Assembly (NCBI GenBank): GCA_024220505.1
Contig: JAKZZE010000027.1
Coordinates: 682,001 to 746,000, forward strand
Direction: 5' to 3'
DNA length: 64,000 nucleotides
Origin: Rhizopus arrhizus
Lineage: Eukaryota > Mucoromycota > Mucoromycetes > Mucorales > Rhizopodaceae
Shown here: positions 43,038 through 53,728 of the stretch, piece by piece
How the letters are laid out: the number at the start of each line of letters is the position of its first letter
How positions within the stretch are numbered: position 1 is the first letter of the stretch
Made by a program: the position numbers and the translations under genes
The notes under the pieces: model-generated
Database searches by the model: none
What the model saw: the letters and a program-made list of their open reading frames with translations, nothing else
Told to the model about the DNA's origin: nothing

Positions 43038-44692
43038 CAGTGACTCCCAAAAGTGTCCCAATGTTTTGTAATTTTGTCTTTCGCTGTCATTAGTGCTACT
43101 GCTGTTTGCATAAAATATGTCTTGTTGTACCTCATTTGAAAGCTACGGTAGTGTAGATGTACGTGGTACAAGTTACATTTCAATTGATGTAACACGGGCG
43201 GAGATAAGGCATATACAAAACGAGCGGTGCATTGGGACACTTTTGGGAGCATATTGAAAAAATCGGAATCTCTTTATTTATTTATTATTAATAGTCTGTC
43301 CAACGTCCTTTGTTCTGAATACACTTTTGTATAAGTTGTGGCATACTTTTTATAACTTTTTGACACTCTTCCGGCTTCATAAGGTCGTACCAAAGCTTAG
43401 TGACACGTTCATAAAGCTCGTTCATGCCTTTTGGTGCAGTTTCATAGTCATTAAGTCTCCTTTTCAACAATGACCACATATTTTCGATAGGGTTTAAGTC
43501 TGGAGATTGTGCAGGCCATTGTAAAACAGTATAAGATTGTTTTTGGAGGTACTCCTTTACTACTTTTGATGTATGCTTAGGGTCGTTGTCATGCTGAAAA
43601 ATCACCTGGTGACGTTCAAAGCCTAATTTACTGACACCATACTCAATTGTACGCTCCAGTTCATCCTCCAAAATCTCTTTATACAATTCTTTGTCCATAT
43701 TACCACTGATTTTGCACATCCAACCGACTCCAGCATAGGTAATGGCACTCCACAACATAATACTGCCTCCACCGTGTTTAACAGTCATCTTCATATGATG
43801 GGATTTTAGGCTTTCCCCTGATCGAATCCATGCCCAGGTGCGTCCATCCAAATTAAATCTGTTTATTTTTGTTTCGTCTGACCAAATAGCACGTTTCCAG
43901 TCATCTACTGTCCAGTCCTTGTGAGTAATACACCAAGAAAGTCTGTTGCGGATATTCTTCGCGCTGAGTAATTGCTTCTTTGGCTTCTCAATCGCACCTA
44001 AGCCTGCCTTCCGAAGGGCTCTACGAACTGTTTCGACACCTACTTTCTTTCCGATATCGTTTTCAAGGCATTCGGTAACCTTCACAGCACTTGGAACACG
44101 ATTTTTCGTGACCTGGCGTACACAGTAACGTTCATCGGCTGCAGACAACACCTTGCGTCGACCCCCCTTTGACTTTATAACACCAGTGCAATGGGTTTTT
44201 CGGAGTCTCCCAACCGTACTCTTGCTTAAACCAGTCAATTCTTCCACCTCCCGAACCGACTTACCTTGTTTAAGGAGAGAAATAGCTTGAAATACCATAT
44301 CTTGGGGGACGTGTTTCATATTGAGATTTAATGAGCGAGTTATAGCAGAGTAGGAGCTTAAAACTTTAGCAAACAATAATTTGGGCATCAGATACGTTTG
44401 CGACGCTAATATATGCAGTTTGGTGATTGTATGCAAGTTGTGGGTGGATATTTTGTAGATATTCCGATTTTTTCAATATGCTCCCAAAAGTGTCCCAATG
44501 CACCGCTCGTTTTGTATATGCCTTATCTCCGCCCGTGTTACATCAATTGAAATGTAACTTGTACCACGTACATCTACACTACCGTAGCTTTCAAATGAGG
44601 TACAACAAGACATATTTTATGCAAACAGCAGTAGCACTAATGACAGCGAAAGACAAAATTACAAAACATTGGGACACTTTTGGGAGTCACTG
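43038..44692 (-). mobile_element. Tc1/mariner element T, complete
   Basis: 1655 bp, TA at 43036-37 and 44693-94. Inverted repeats of 232 bp (43038-43269 and 44461-44692) begin CAGTGACTCCCAAAAGTGTC. Each contains, at its inner end, an inverted copy of the terminal motif CTCCCAAAAGTGTCCCAATG. It is inserted in Y. Confidence 0.92.
43288..44319 (-). CDS. Tc1-type transposase of T, apparently intact
   Basis: 343 aa from the Met of MKHVPQDMVFQ; the frame is open for 39 more codons upstream (to 44436), but the 343-aa start matches the lengths of the X and W transposases. The N-terminal DNA-binding part has two helix-turn-helix-like units (VREVEELTGLSKSTVGRLRK). The DDE core shows IWSDETKINRFN, FQHDNDPKHTSK and SPDLNPIENMW. 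The transposase cuts element ends and re-inserts at TA. No stop or frameshift, so this may be an active copy. Confidence 0.92.
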   Translation of the reverse strand: MKHVPQDMVFQAISLLKQGKSVREVEELTGLSKSTVGRLRKTHCTGVIKSKGGRRKVLSAADERYCVRQVTKNRVPSAVKVTECLENDIGKKVGVETVRRALRKAGLGAIEKPKKQLLSAKNIRNRLSWCITHKDWTVDDWKRAIWSDETKINRFNLDGRTWAWIRSGESLKSHHMKMTVKHGGGSIMLWSAITYAGVGWMCKISGNMDKELYKEILEDELERTIEYGVSKLGFERHQVIFQHDNDPKHTSKVVKEYLQKQSYTVLQWPAQSPDLNPIENMWSLLKRRLNDYETAPKGMNELYERVTKLWYDLMKPEECQKVIKSMPQLIQKCIQNKGRWTDY

Positions 44693-45232
44693 TACCTACC
44701 TAAAGTTGACTTTTTCAATCCGGGAATGCGTTCCATAACTTGTTCATATGTCATATTACTAGCCAAAAGCATTTGGATTTGTTTCTGAACAGATTTGCTG
44801 ATAGTAGGAGTCATTTGATGCGGGACAAAGTCGTAAGAAGTGCAGTATAGAAAGAGACTAAGAATATTGTAAAAAAAAAAAGAAAAACGTAAAGCTTTTT
44901 ATACTTTACATTAAAGATATGAGTCATAGATTATCATAGATAAGACTGGTATATTAGTTCCGGTGATTTCTGATTGATAAGAAGGCGATGTTTAGAACAC
45001 ATTGCAAAATAAGCAGGTAGCGGAAAAATTGTCCCAGTGCGGTGTTTTTTTTTCTATTGCTTATTAACTCAGACTGTGTAATCTCCGAACTCTGGCTCTT
45101 TGATATTATGTAGCACAAAGTGCGACCTTTCTAATGAGCATAAAATTAGTCACATAGCCTAAGAATTGGTCGAGTTACAGTGTCAAAAGTAAAAAATGTT
45201 GAAACACTGGGACAATTAGTCCACCCACTGTA

Positions 45233-45449
45233 CGTTCAAGCGGAAAAATTGTCCCAGTGCGGTGTTTTTTTTCTATTGCTGATTAACTCAGACTGTGTAA
45301 TCTCCGAACTCTGGCTCTTTGATATTATGTAGCACAAAGTGCGACCTTTCTAATGAGCATAAAACTAGTCACATAGCCTAAGAATTGGTCGAGTTACAGT
45401 GTCAAAAGTAAAAAATGTTGAAACACTGGGACAATTAGTCCACTCACTG
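45233..45449 (+). repeat. Orphan family-A terminal inverted repeat
   Basis: 217 bp equal to the 3' end of a family-A element, from CGTTCAAGCGG to CACTCACTG, with TA on each side. It is precisely the piece missing from Y, but in the opposite orientation to Y. Confidence 0.85.
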
Positions 45450-45455
45450 TATATA

Positions 45456-47085
45456 CAGTAGCGGACAAAACTGGTACACAAAAATTAAAAACAACATTGT
45501 ATCTCCGCCATATGTCTGCGACTTTTGTGGCATATACCATCTGAAAGACAGTCCAAAATATACATTATGTTATGTAAACCGGAACTGTACCGGACATCCC
45601 CCAGGCATAAGGTCATTTTTAGTGATTTTTTGCATATTTCAATTTTCGCCAAAAATGTGGTGCTTGTCTAGCCTTCTTTCAATTTTCCCCATATCTTTCC
45701 CGTTTGCTTTCAGATTTCACCGCATATTAGTGAATTTTAGTAGCTCTTAAAAAATATATAAAACCGTAGTTATTTTGTATTTTCCATTGAATCCCCCCTT
45801 TTGTTTTTACCCTATTCACTATAACAAAGTACTAGCCTTATATGTTTAAGAAAATAAGCAACTGTAAAAACGAAACTCTGAGATCTCGAATACACTTAGT
45901 TCGTACGACAACAGATATTTCTAGAATAACAAGAATCTCTAAATGGATAATCAACAGGAGAAAGAGGGAAGAAAGAAACTTAATGTCTTGTGATCATGAA
46001 GGTCTCCCGCTTTTAGTCTGAAAAGTTACTAGCTCAATCACTAACCTAAAGCTTGGACAAGGTCCGTTACACACAGTTTCCGATGCTCAGCACATGTTGA
46101 GGACCTTAAGATACAGTATTAGCAAATTGTCAGTCTGAAGGCACTGTACGAAGCTAGATTTTGAGTCTGGAAGTAAGGAATCGAAGAATTTCATCAGCTG
46201 TATTAGCCGGAAAAAGCGATGAATGTGGTATCACGACAAGCCATTGTATACAATAGAGAGCTGGAAGTCTGCTATCTTTAGCAATGAAACAAATATGAAC
46301 ATTAAGGATGCAGATAGTATACACTAATATTGAAAGCAAGTCGAGCAACCTGAGCGATTTTTTCACGGTGATCAAACAATGAAGCATGCTGGCTGCTCTG
46401 TTATGTTTTAAGGCTGTATTAGATATTGAGGACCGGAATATGTGTGTCAAGTATATGATGGTATAATGAACTCAGAAATATACACATATATTTCGCTTAC
46501 TTCATACCACAAAAGCCTAGCGTATAGTGGTCTAAAACGTCGTAATCTCTCGTTTCAGTATGACAATGACACAAGGCACAAGTCGACGCATGTCACAAAC
46601 TCAATATTTGATAACAGCGCTTCTGTGCTACAAGTTTAGCCGCCACTAATCCCGGCCTAAGTCCGCTTAAGCATGCCAGGTGGCAATTGATGGCAAAGGT
46701 ATGATGATACGACACTAGATCAAAAAGGGTCGATGATCTATGGAAAAGAGTAGTTAAAGAGCCGGGTTCTTTTATTGAAAATGATATACACGCATATTAT
46801 TAGCATATGCAAAGAAGAACATCCGATGATATCAAGAGATGAGATGATTATATAAAGTCTAAGGTCTTAGCCACTTTTGCGGTTTTTAGAAAATATAAAA
46901 TTTTATAAATTTAAAGCACGCTTATCGCTCAGTTTTAACAATGTCATGCTTAGAACATACATAAATTACAATGACTAGTATATCCTCCTTCTAGTACAGT
47001 TTCATGACTATTGCAATTACCATGAGCAGGTAATGGTAGTTAAAAGCTGAAAAAAAGTTTTGTGCACCAGTTTTGTCCGCTACTG
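45456..47085 (+). mobile_element. Decayed Tc1/mariner-like element E2
   Basis: 1630 bp, TA at 45454-55 and 47086-87, same ends as E1 (CAGTAGCGGACAAAACTGG). Closely similar to E1 over its full length, including the same stop-ridden interior and the 59-codon ORF starting near 45844. The right flank is a family-A transposase fragment (Z). Confidence 0.8.
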
Positions 47086-47087
47086 TA

Positions 47088-47734
47088 TCTTCTACACTCA
47101 TCCACTGTAAAATTATTCCATTCTTTTTCTATTCTTTCCCATAACTCATGCACTCCTTTAGCCTTAGTGTCATATACACTCAGCTTGAGTTTAAGGTGAT
47201 GCCATACGTGTTCAATAGGGTTTAAATCGGGACTTTTGGCTGGCCAGCTAAAGATATGATCACTCTTGAAGTTATTATCCACAAATCATTGCTTAGCAAG
47301 CTTCGAAATGTGCTTGGGATCCTTATCTTGTTGAAAATAGATGTCCTCAGGATTGTATCCATAGTACTTTAGGCTGTCCATAAGTGTAGTTTCCAAGATA
47401 TTTACATAATCCACAGCTTTCATAGTTTCGTCATGTATCCAACAAGCATATCCAGGACCATCATAAGTAATACAACCCCATACCATGACACGTCCTTGGC
47501 CGCCTTTAACTGTAAGGTCTAAGTGATGAGGCTGCAATACATCGTCTGGTCGACTCCAGTAATACTTGCAACCGTCTGATCCGAAAACATTGACTTTAGT
47601 CTCATCACTAAACACCATACGCCTCCAGTCATCGGTTGTCCAGTCTTTGTGGGCCATAGCCCATGCTAAACGTCGTTCCTTGTGCTGTTTACTGAGCAGA
47701 GGCTTCTTCGCTTTGATTTTAGCTCTGAAGTTCA
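47088..47734 (-). pseudogene. Tc1 family-A transposase fragment Z
   Basis: Codes on the minus strand from NFRAKIKAKKPLL to WNNFTVDECRRY, with the DDE residues of VFSDETKVNVFG, QQDKDPKH and SPDLNPIEHVW, and the same TGA as X and Y (47286-47288). It is bounded by E2 at one TA and V at another (47735-36). Its N-terminus, C-terminus and inverted repeats are absent. Confidence 0.85.
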
Positions 47735-47736
47735 TA

Positions 47737-48778
47737 CAGTAGGTCAAAAAATTGCTGCAAGGAATTGCAAAATACCGGTTTTACAGCTGGTTGTCTATGG
47801 ATACTGCATGAAACTATCTCAAACATTGATTGTTTGTACCTCACTAGAAGGGGCATTTATTCGTCGATTATCTGATATGGGCAATAGTTATTGGTGGAAT
47901 TCGATATTGTTAAAGGGAATTTTATAAACATCCGGCATTTTTTACTTGTTTACATATGTTTGGAATAACAAATTTTAATACGACCCAACCGGTTGTTATC
48001 ATAATTTTTCACATTCTTGACATGATTAGAATGTTGCCAGTATATAAAAGCGCTTACAATTCCTTTATTCTAAATTTTAAATTTTCTTATCTAAATTATT
48101 TCTCTTTTTTACCTTATTACCAATCGCATGCCTAAACGACTGCCAGAAGAAAAAGTAAACGATCTCAAGCAAGCATTAACTGGATCCACATCAACGTACG
48201 ATGTTGCTAAGGAGGTTGGAGTACATGAATCAACTGTTAGTAGATACTCTAGGCGGTTGTTTTCAAATAGGACAATGGGCTCAGCTGGTAGACCTACATT
48301 AGTCTCCAAATTGACGAAACGGCTAATCAAAAGAAAAGTCATTGAAGGGGTTCTAAAGACTGCCAAAGAGGTACACCGGGAGCTGGTTCAACTTGGCTAT
48401 GCTATCTCATACCAGTCAGCAATTAAGGTACTGAAATCAATGGAGTTCCATTCTTCAATAAAAAAAAAGAAGCCGTTTCTGACAAAAGCTCATATGCAGC
48501 ATCGATTAGAATGGGCCAAGAAGCACCAGGATTGGACAGTGGAAGAATGGCGAAAAGTCGTCTTTTCTGATGAAACCAAGATCAACGTATGGGGCTCTGA
48601 TGGTTGTAAGTATTATTGGAAAAGACCAAGTGATCCTCTTCAACCGCATCATCTAGAGTTTACAGTCAAGCATGGAGGCGGCAAGTTGATGATGTTGGGC
48701 TGCATAACATCTGAAGGACCAGGATATGCTTGTCAAATTTACGATGGGAACATGAACGCGGATGTTTATCAGCATATA
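47737..48778 (+). mobile_element. Tc1/mariner element V, left part only
   Basis: Starts CAGTAGGTCAAAAAATTGCTGC after a TA in Z and runs to the TA (48777-78) where W begins. Its right part is not present after W; tnp2 element P2 follows instead. Confidence 0.8.
48128..48777 (+). pseudogene. Transposase of V, C-terminus lost
   Basis: Open for 216 codons from MPKRLPEEKVNDLKQ through HTH segments (YDVAKEVGVHESTVSRYSRR), VFSDETKINVWG and HHLEFTVKHGGGK, ending at NADVYQHI where W is inserted. The second Asp and the Glu of the DDE triad are lost. It resembles the relic in R. Confidence 0.88.
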
Positions 48779-50448
48779 CAGTGGCCAGCAAAACCGTTCG
48801 CACAAAACGTATTTTTTCCTTTCTACGCCTTTTACGACATATTACTTCTACTAAGCGCTACCTATAATACATATTGCCTCAAAGTACAAGCTCTTGGCTT
48901 TCTGATGACGTATAATATGTCACCCTACACGCACCCTAACCAGTACTACGGACAATCAAAACTCAAAGGTACATTCGAACGGTTTTGCGGCCATATGTTT
49001 TGAAATCAAAATGTGCTAAAATAGATTTATTTAATATCCAATATAAAGGCCATCAGCTTCAATAACTGCACGGCATCGCTCTGGCATACTTTTAATAAAC
49101 GTTTGGCATTCTTCAGCTGTGGTTTGGTACCAAGTATGTCCTATACGGTCCCATAGCTCATGTATACCGCATGGAGGACAGTCATAGTTCCTAAACAACC
49201 GTCTTTTAAGCAATTGCCACATGTTTTCGATTGGGTTTAAGTCCGGTGATTGTGGTGGCCATTTCATTACATGAAATTCTTGCTCGTTTAGCCATTTTGA
49301 TACGATTTTAGCTGTATGCTTGGGGTCGTTGTCCTGCATAAAGATGAATTCAGCTGTAAATTTTCCACTTTCTTCCATATACCAAGCCAAAGACTTTATC
49401 AAATCATCTTGTAAAACTTCCAAATAGACATCCTTTGTCATGCACTTGCCCACATCCACAATATAGCCTGGGCCATACCAGCTAATACAGCTCCATACCA
49501 TTATAGAACCTCCTCCATGCTTCACTGTCTCACGAGCCTGATGCTTTTTTAACGGTTTGCCTGGCACTTTCCATGCATAAGACTTTCCGTCGGATCCAAA
49601 ACGGTTGACTTTGGTTTCGTCAGACCATATGACGTTCATCCAATCGTTTACTGTCCAGTCAATGTGCTGACGAGCCCATTGGAGCCTCCTCTTTCTATTT
49701 CTTTCATTGATTAAAGGTTTCTTTGGCTTGACAAATGAGACCAAACCAGCATCTTTTAAAGCCCTACGTACGGTATCTACAGAAACTGACTTGCCCAGGT
49801 TCTGCTCCAACGACTGCTGTGCTTGTACAGCGTTTTCGAGTCCATCTGCTGTTACAGCGCGAACGAGATGTTGCTGCTCCCGTTTAGTGAGCGCTTTTGG
49901 TCTGCCACCCTTGTCATTTCTAGCAGGCAAACCTAATTCTAAGCGAATCTTATGAACAGTAGATGATGATACTTTGACTATCTTTGCAATTTTGTGATAA
50001 GAAAAGCCTCGACGAAGGTAAAACTCAATGGTGTTCTTGCGATCCTCTGTCAATGGTTGCATGTTGGCTAATTACTTGGTAGATGTCGAGATGTCGAAAT
50101 GAGAATGTACGAATGACAAAAGAAAAAAAGTAAAAAAATAATGCGCAGTGATGAACTAGTAAGCAGCGAAAGTTCTGGAAGGATTGGAGGGTGCAGTGAC
50201 TGCGTTTACCGCAATCGACCAACACGTAAAACATGGCCGCAAAACCGTTCGAATGTACCTTTGAGTTTTGATTGTCCGTAGTACTGGTTAGGATGCGTGT
50301 AGGGTGACATATTATACGTCATCAGAAAGCCAAGAGCTTGTACTTTGAGGCAATATGTATTATAGGTAGCGCTTAGTAGAAGTAATATGTCGTAAAAGGC
50401 GTAGAAAGGAAAAAATACGTTTTGTGCGAACGGTTTTGCTGGCCACTG
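48779..50448 (-). mobile_element. Tc1/mariner element W, complete
   Basis: 1670 bp, TA at 48777-78 and 50449-50. Perfect-looking 216-bp inverted repeats (48779-48994 and 50233-50448) start CAGTGGCCAGCAAAACCGTT and close with an inverted copy of that motif (CGAACGGTTTTGCGGCCAT). The left flank is V and the right flank is intron/exon sequence of the P2 accessory gene. Confidence 0.93.
49031..50062 (-). CDS. Tc1-type transposase of W, apparently intact
   Basis: 343 aa starting MQPLTEDRKNTIEF. The HTH region (FSYHKIAKIVKVSSSTVHKI) and a second basic helix precede the DDE core: VIWSDETKVNRFG, IFMQDNDPKHTAK and SPDLNPIENMWQ. The second Asp and the Glu are separated by 34 residues, the Tc1-type DD34E. 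No stop or frameshift. Long identical inverted repeats and an intact ORF suggest recent activity. Confidence 0.93.
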   Translation of the reverse strand: MQPLTEDRKNTIEFYLRRGFSYHKIAKIVKVSSSTVHKIRLELGLPARNDKGGRPKALTKREQQHLVRAVTADGLENAVQAQQSLEQNLGKSVSVDTVRRALKDAGLVSFVKPKKPLINERNRKRRLQWARQHIDWTVNDWMNVIWSDETKVNRFGSDGKSYAWKVPGKPLKKHQARETVKHGGGSIMVWSCISWYGPGYIVDVGKCMTKDVYLEVLQDDLIKSLAWYMEESGKFTAEFIFMQDNDPKHTAKIVSKWLNEQEFHVMKWPPQSPDLNPIENMWQLLKRRLFRNYDCPPCGIHELWDRIGHTWYQTTAEECQTFIKSMPERCRAVIEADGLYIGY

Positions 50449-50453
50449 TACAG

Positions 50454-50678
50454 GTAGTGGAATTCCACAAAGAGCTGCAGAAAGGGCACAAAGACTTGTT
50501 AAAGAAAAAGGGGGCTCCACCAGCTATTAGAAGAAGAATAGAAAATGTTGAGGTGGAGTTCCCTGATAAGCTCGACCATGAGTATTACCCTTCCTGGGCT
50601 TTTTCTTCCCCTGCTCTTGGCTTTCCAACTTCTGTTTCTGGTTCTTCCTCCTTTGCCGCCGTCAACCCAATGCCATAG
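50454..50678 (+). pseudogene. P2 accessory gene, last exon only
   Basis: Encodes VVEFHKELQKGHKDL to FAAVNPMP and stop, matching P1 exon 4 (34102-34326). The preceding CAG is the remaining intron acceptor; W's right TA lies directly before it. Exons 1-3 are gone. Confidence 0.85.
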
Positions 50679-50866
50679 GCATCCACTTTTTTTTTTCCTT
50701 TCCTTTTTGTTCCTTGTTTTGTTGTCGTTTTTCAAATTGAATAAACATTTGTTAAAAAAAAAAAGCTAGTCTATTGAATGATTCTTTAGCAAAATATGTA
50801 ATAAAATAAAAATAATAATAATAATATCGATAGATAAATGAATGATTTAATGGTTTTGCGTATTTG

Positions 50867-53728
50867 TTACATATAAATTTTTCTTGGAAGAGAGAGAGTG
50901 AGGATGTGGTTATCGATGTATGATTTGACAGCAACAGGGTTATAAATTCGATGAATTGGAAGTATGCTAAGTCTTGACACTGGTTCATATTGATTCTTCC
51001 ACACTTGGATGCCAGTACCATCGAAGGTGGGGAAATGCTGGGTTGCATGGCTGTACCAATTGACAAATGCAAAGTAATGAGTCATATTGTTAAATGAATG
51101 TGTGAAAAGATATGATATTTGACCAATGCGCAGTTGATTGTCGACAATGGCCTGAATGAATGATGAAGGTGATGATGAAAAGGAATTGTTAATTGCTGGC
51201 TGATAAAGTTGTCCAAGCAAAGTGATATTTTTAAATGAATGTATAGTAGTATCGATGTATGTATTAGTTGCATAGGTGTAGATATAATAGGCTTTTAAAG
51301 CTTCATAATGTTCATGGCATATAAGGTGTGTTTTTTTGTTGTATTTTAAAGGATAGGAGGTTGGTGGCAGAGGCTCACTACCAGTAATCGTCGAATTGAA
51401 TAAACTAGGCCCGTCTATGAAACGAGAGTAGTCAAATGGCGTTAAACCACTCTCATCACTCGTAACCTCGCCTATCTTTTCTATAGATTTCACTAATAGG
51501 AGCATGTCATTGTTGGTTGTGTTAATGAATGAATGTAATGAGTGTATGAGGTCTTGTGTATGAACATTTTGGATAAACATAATTGCATAGGTTGTTTCGA
51601 AGCCTGTCTTAAAATTAATGTTTATATTTTTTATGTTACCATTAAGGCGTTCGAAACCATAAAGCCAAAAGGCATAAGAAGGACCAAAGTCCAAAAAGCA
51701 TTCCTTGAGATGCATATGCATGTGCATGTTTGGTGTTGCCATAGAGTTTCCATATAGTCGAACACAAGTCTTGCCAAAATTTTTAAAGAGTGAATGTGCT
51801 ATGTCTATGTCTTCATTTGTAACAAGGGGCCCAGTGACCAATTTCACCGCTTCAACGTACAGCATCCAATTGTCAAAGTGCTCTCTTGCCAGTTTCTGTT
51901 TCAAGAGAAATGGCGACAGCACAACGCACCACGTTCTCCACTCGTCTGATTTCATGTTACTGAAACAACTTTCAATCTTGGCTTTTTTTTTTAAAAAAAA
52001 ATAATTGTTAGCTTGAACATTAATTAAAGTTTTTTATATTTGTTACATACATCTAGATATCTTGCAGTATTGAGAAGGAATGATAACTGAGCTAGATTCA
52101 TCAGCCATTGCCTTGAAATCATTTACAGTGAGCAAACCACGGCCTTCCCAAACTTCAATCATTCTTTTTGGTGTACCAAGAAACAAGTTGTGCATTGGAT
52201 CCACAGCTGTCAATCTCACCACATCAAAATAACAAAGTCTATGGAGCTCACTCCATTTACTCCCCGTGCTCGTCTGTAAGGCTCTTTGCTGAGTGATGTG
52301 AGTTGCATTCAGCCAGTCAAATGCTTCTTGTCTTCGTTGAATACTGTCCCTCATTATCCAGTGTTCATCATCAAAGTTGGAAAAATCAGGCTTGGATGAA
52401 TTCACACCAGTACTGATTCTAGGAAAGACAGTTGAGCATTTGTTACAAGCCTTATGAGCTGACTGCCCCATAAACCCGGCTACTTTACGCGCTGCAGGTA
52501 TGTCGCAATTGACTGACATTAAAGCAACACGAACAAGCACACCATTTGGGCATTGATAGGTGGGTATAACCACACTATCGTACAGGACAATCAACTCATC
52601 CACCATTGGCCGCAAGAAGTTTTGAATTTGGTCATCCGTGGGCTCGCCAGGACCAGGAATCATACCAACAAGGATAACGTTGGAAGTCTTCATCCTTGAA
52701 CTTCTAGGGAGATTGTTGATAGTGAGGTACACACCACCACAAGAATAGTGCATACCGTCACTAGGCTGAAACCAGTCCACATTCAACGACACCATCAACG
52801 ACCTTTCTTTGTTGACAAATGGCTGAGCATTTGAGTCGGCAAGCTGACTCCAAACTCTACCATCATAGATGTCGTAAAGAACATCCTCTTCCACCGATCT
52901 ACTTCTCCACTGCTCAATTTGGAACTCGAAGGCAGGACGAGCAAAAAACTTCTTCAACGTTTCCAAAATTGAGTTGTAAGGGTACTCAAGAGCAGGCTTG
53001 ACGGTGCTTCCAACAAAAAGAGGATTACCACATGGTTGTTCTTGGCGGTGAGGGTTGTTTGCAAACCTGACATAAGAGCATTGTCGGGCATGCAAACTTC
53101 TCGTGGTGTAAACGCTTCTGCAAAGGGAACAGACAAGAAAACGAGAAACACCACTGCTGGCAGACGAGTAGTTGACCATGACACGAGCCGTGGAGATCTT
53201 TGTTGGTATCTCCATGTCATGGCCAAGAGCACGAACAAAGAAAGAGAGAAAGGCCAACAATTCTTCACCAGCTTGTACAGAGAGGTACTTTGCTTGAAAA
53301 AGAACCACGTAGAGCACCAAAAGATGCTTGAGCTGTTCTTCGTGGCTCAATTCCTCCTCTCCATCAACATTCATATGGTCTAACAAATTGTAAAATACAG
53401 TTCAATAAATAAATCCTTTCTAATGTAAAATGCTTTGTCGACTGAAAATATACCTTCAAAGGTGGTATGCTCACTTTCGTTTTCAGGGACGGCTGTTGAT
53501 TGTTGCATGACTTCGGCTGCTTGTCTTCTGGACTCTATTTTTTTTTTTTTTTTTTACATTAACACGAGTGCGTTTATACGAAAAATAAAAATTATAACCT
53601 CTTCCTCTGAATCTGTCCAGACGCTTATGGGTAAGAACAGTTCTCTTTGCAAGTCTTCTAAATCCACCATGATGCATGCTGCATTCGGTGCAAGTGCAAG
53701 CAATTTTAATGTTGTTAATGTTGTTCAT
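50867..53728 (-). CDS. P2 tnp2-family transposase, apparently intact
   Basis: Four exons (minus) at about 53728-53599, 53534-53454, 53379-52051 and 51981-50867 give 884 aa. The splice pattern and exon 1 length match P1. The N-terminus has CTCTECSMHHGGFR. The core has DIYDGRVWSQL, SLNVDWFQPSDGMHYS, VYLTINNLPRSSR, LVGMIPGPGEPTDDQI, SVNCDIPAARKVAGFMG and VDPMHNLFLGTPKRMIEVW. Exon 4 has MHMHMHLKECFLDFGPSYAF and SGLTPFDYSRFIDGPSLFNS. No in-frame stop, unlike P1. The acceptor of intron 3 is the least certain border. It could act in trans on P1 or other elements with the same ends. Confidence 0.85.

Larger units (their letters stand above)
42125..44814 (-). pseudogene. Transposase of Y, split by element T, in-frame TGA
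   Basis: The N-terminal part (44814-44695) and the rest (43037-42125) read as one family-A transposase when T (43038-44692) and one TA are removed. It has the same TGA (42392-42394) before FVDNNFKSDHIF as X and Z. Motifs otherwise as in X. Confidence 0.85.
42117..45230 (-). mobile_element. Tc1/mariner element Y (family A), partial, interrupted by T
   Basis: Runs on the minus strand from its inverted repeat (about 45018-45230, ends ...CACCCACTG) through the transposase to a TA in its 3' UTR at 42115-42116, where X abuts. Its other terminal piece (CGTTCAAGCGG onward) is at 45233-45449. Element T sits at a TA near the transposase N-terminus. Confidence 0.85.

Noticed and set aside
42392..43252. 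A 286-codon single protein reading from T's inverted repeat into the Y transposase
   Set aside because: The first ~70 codons are terminal-repeat sequence of T read by chance; the true N-terminus of Y lies beyond T at 44695-44814.
43946..44128. Plus-strand ORFs within Tc1 elements (also 42672-42872, 49707-49955)
   Set aside because: Antisense to the transposases.
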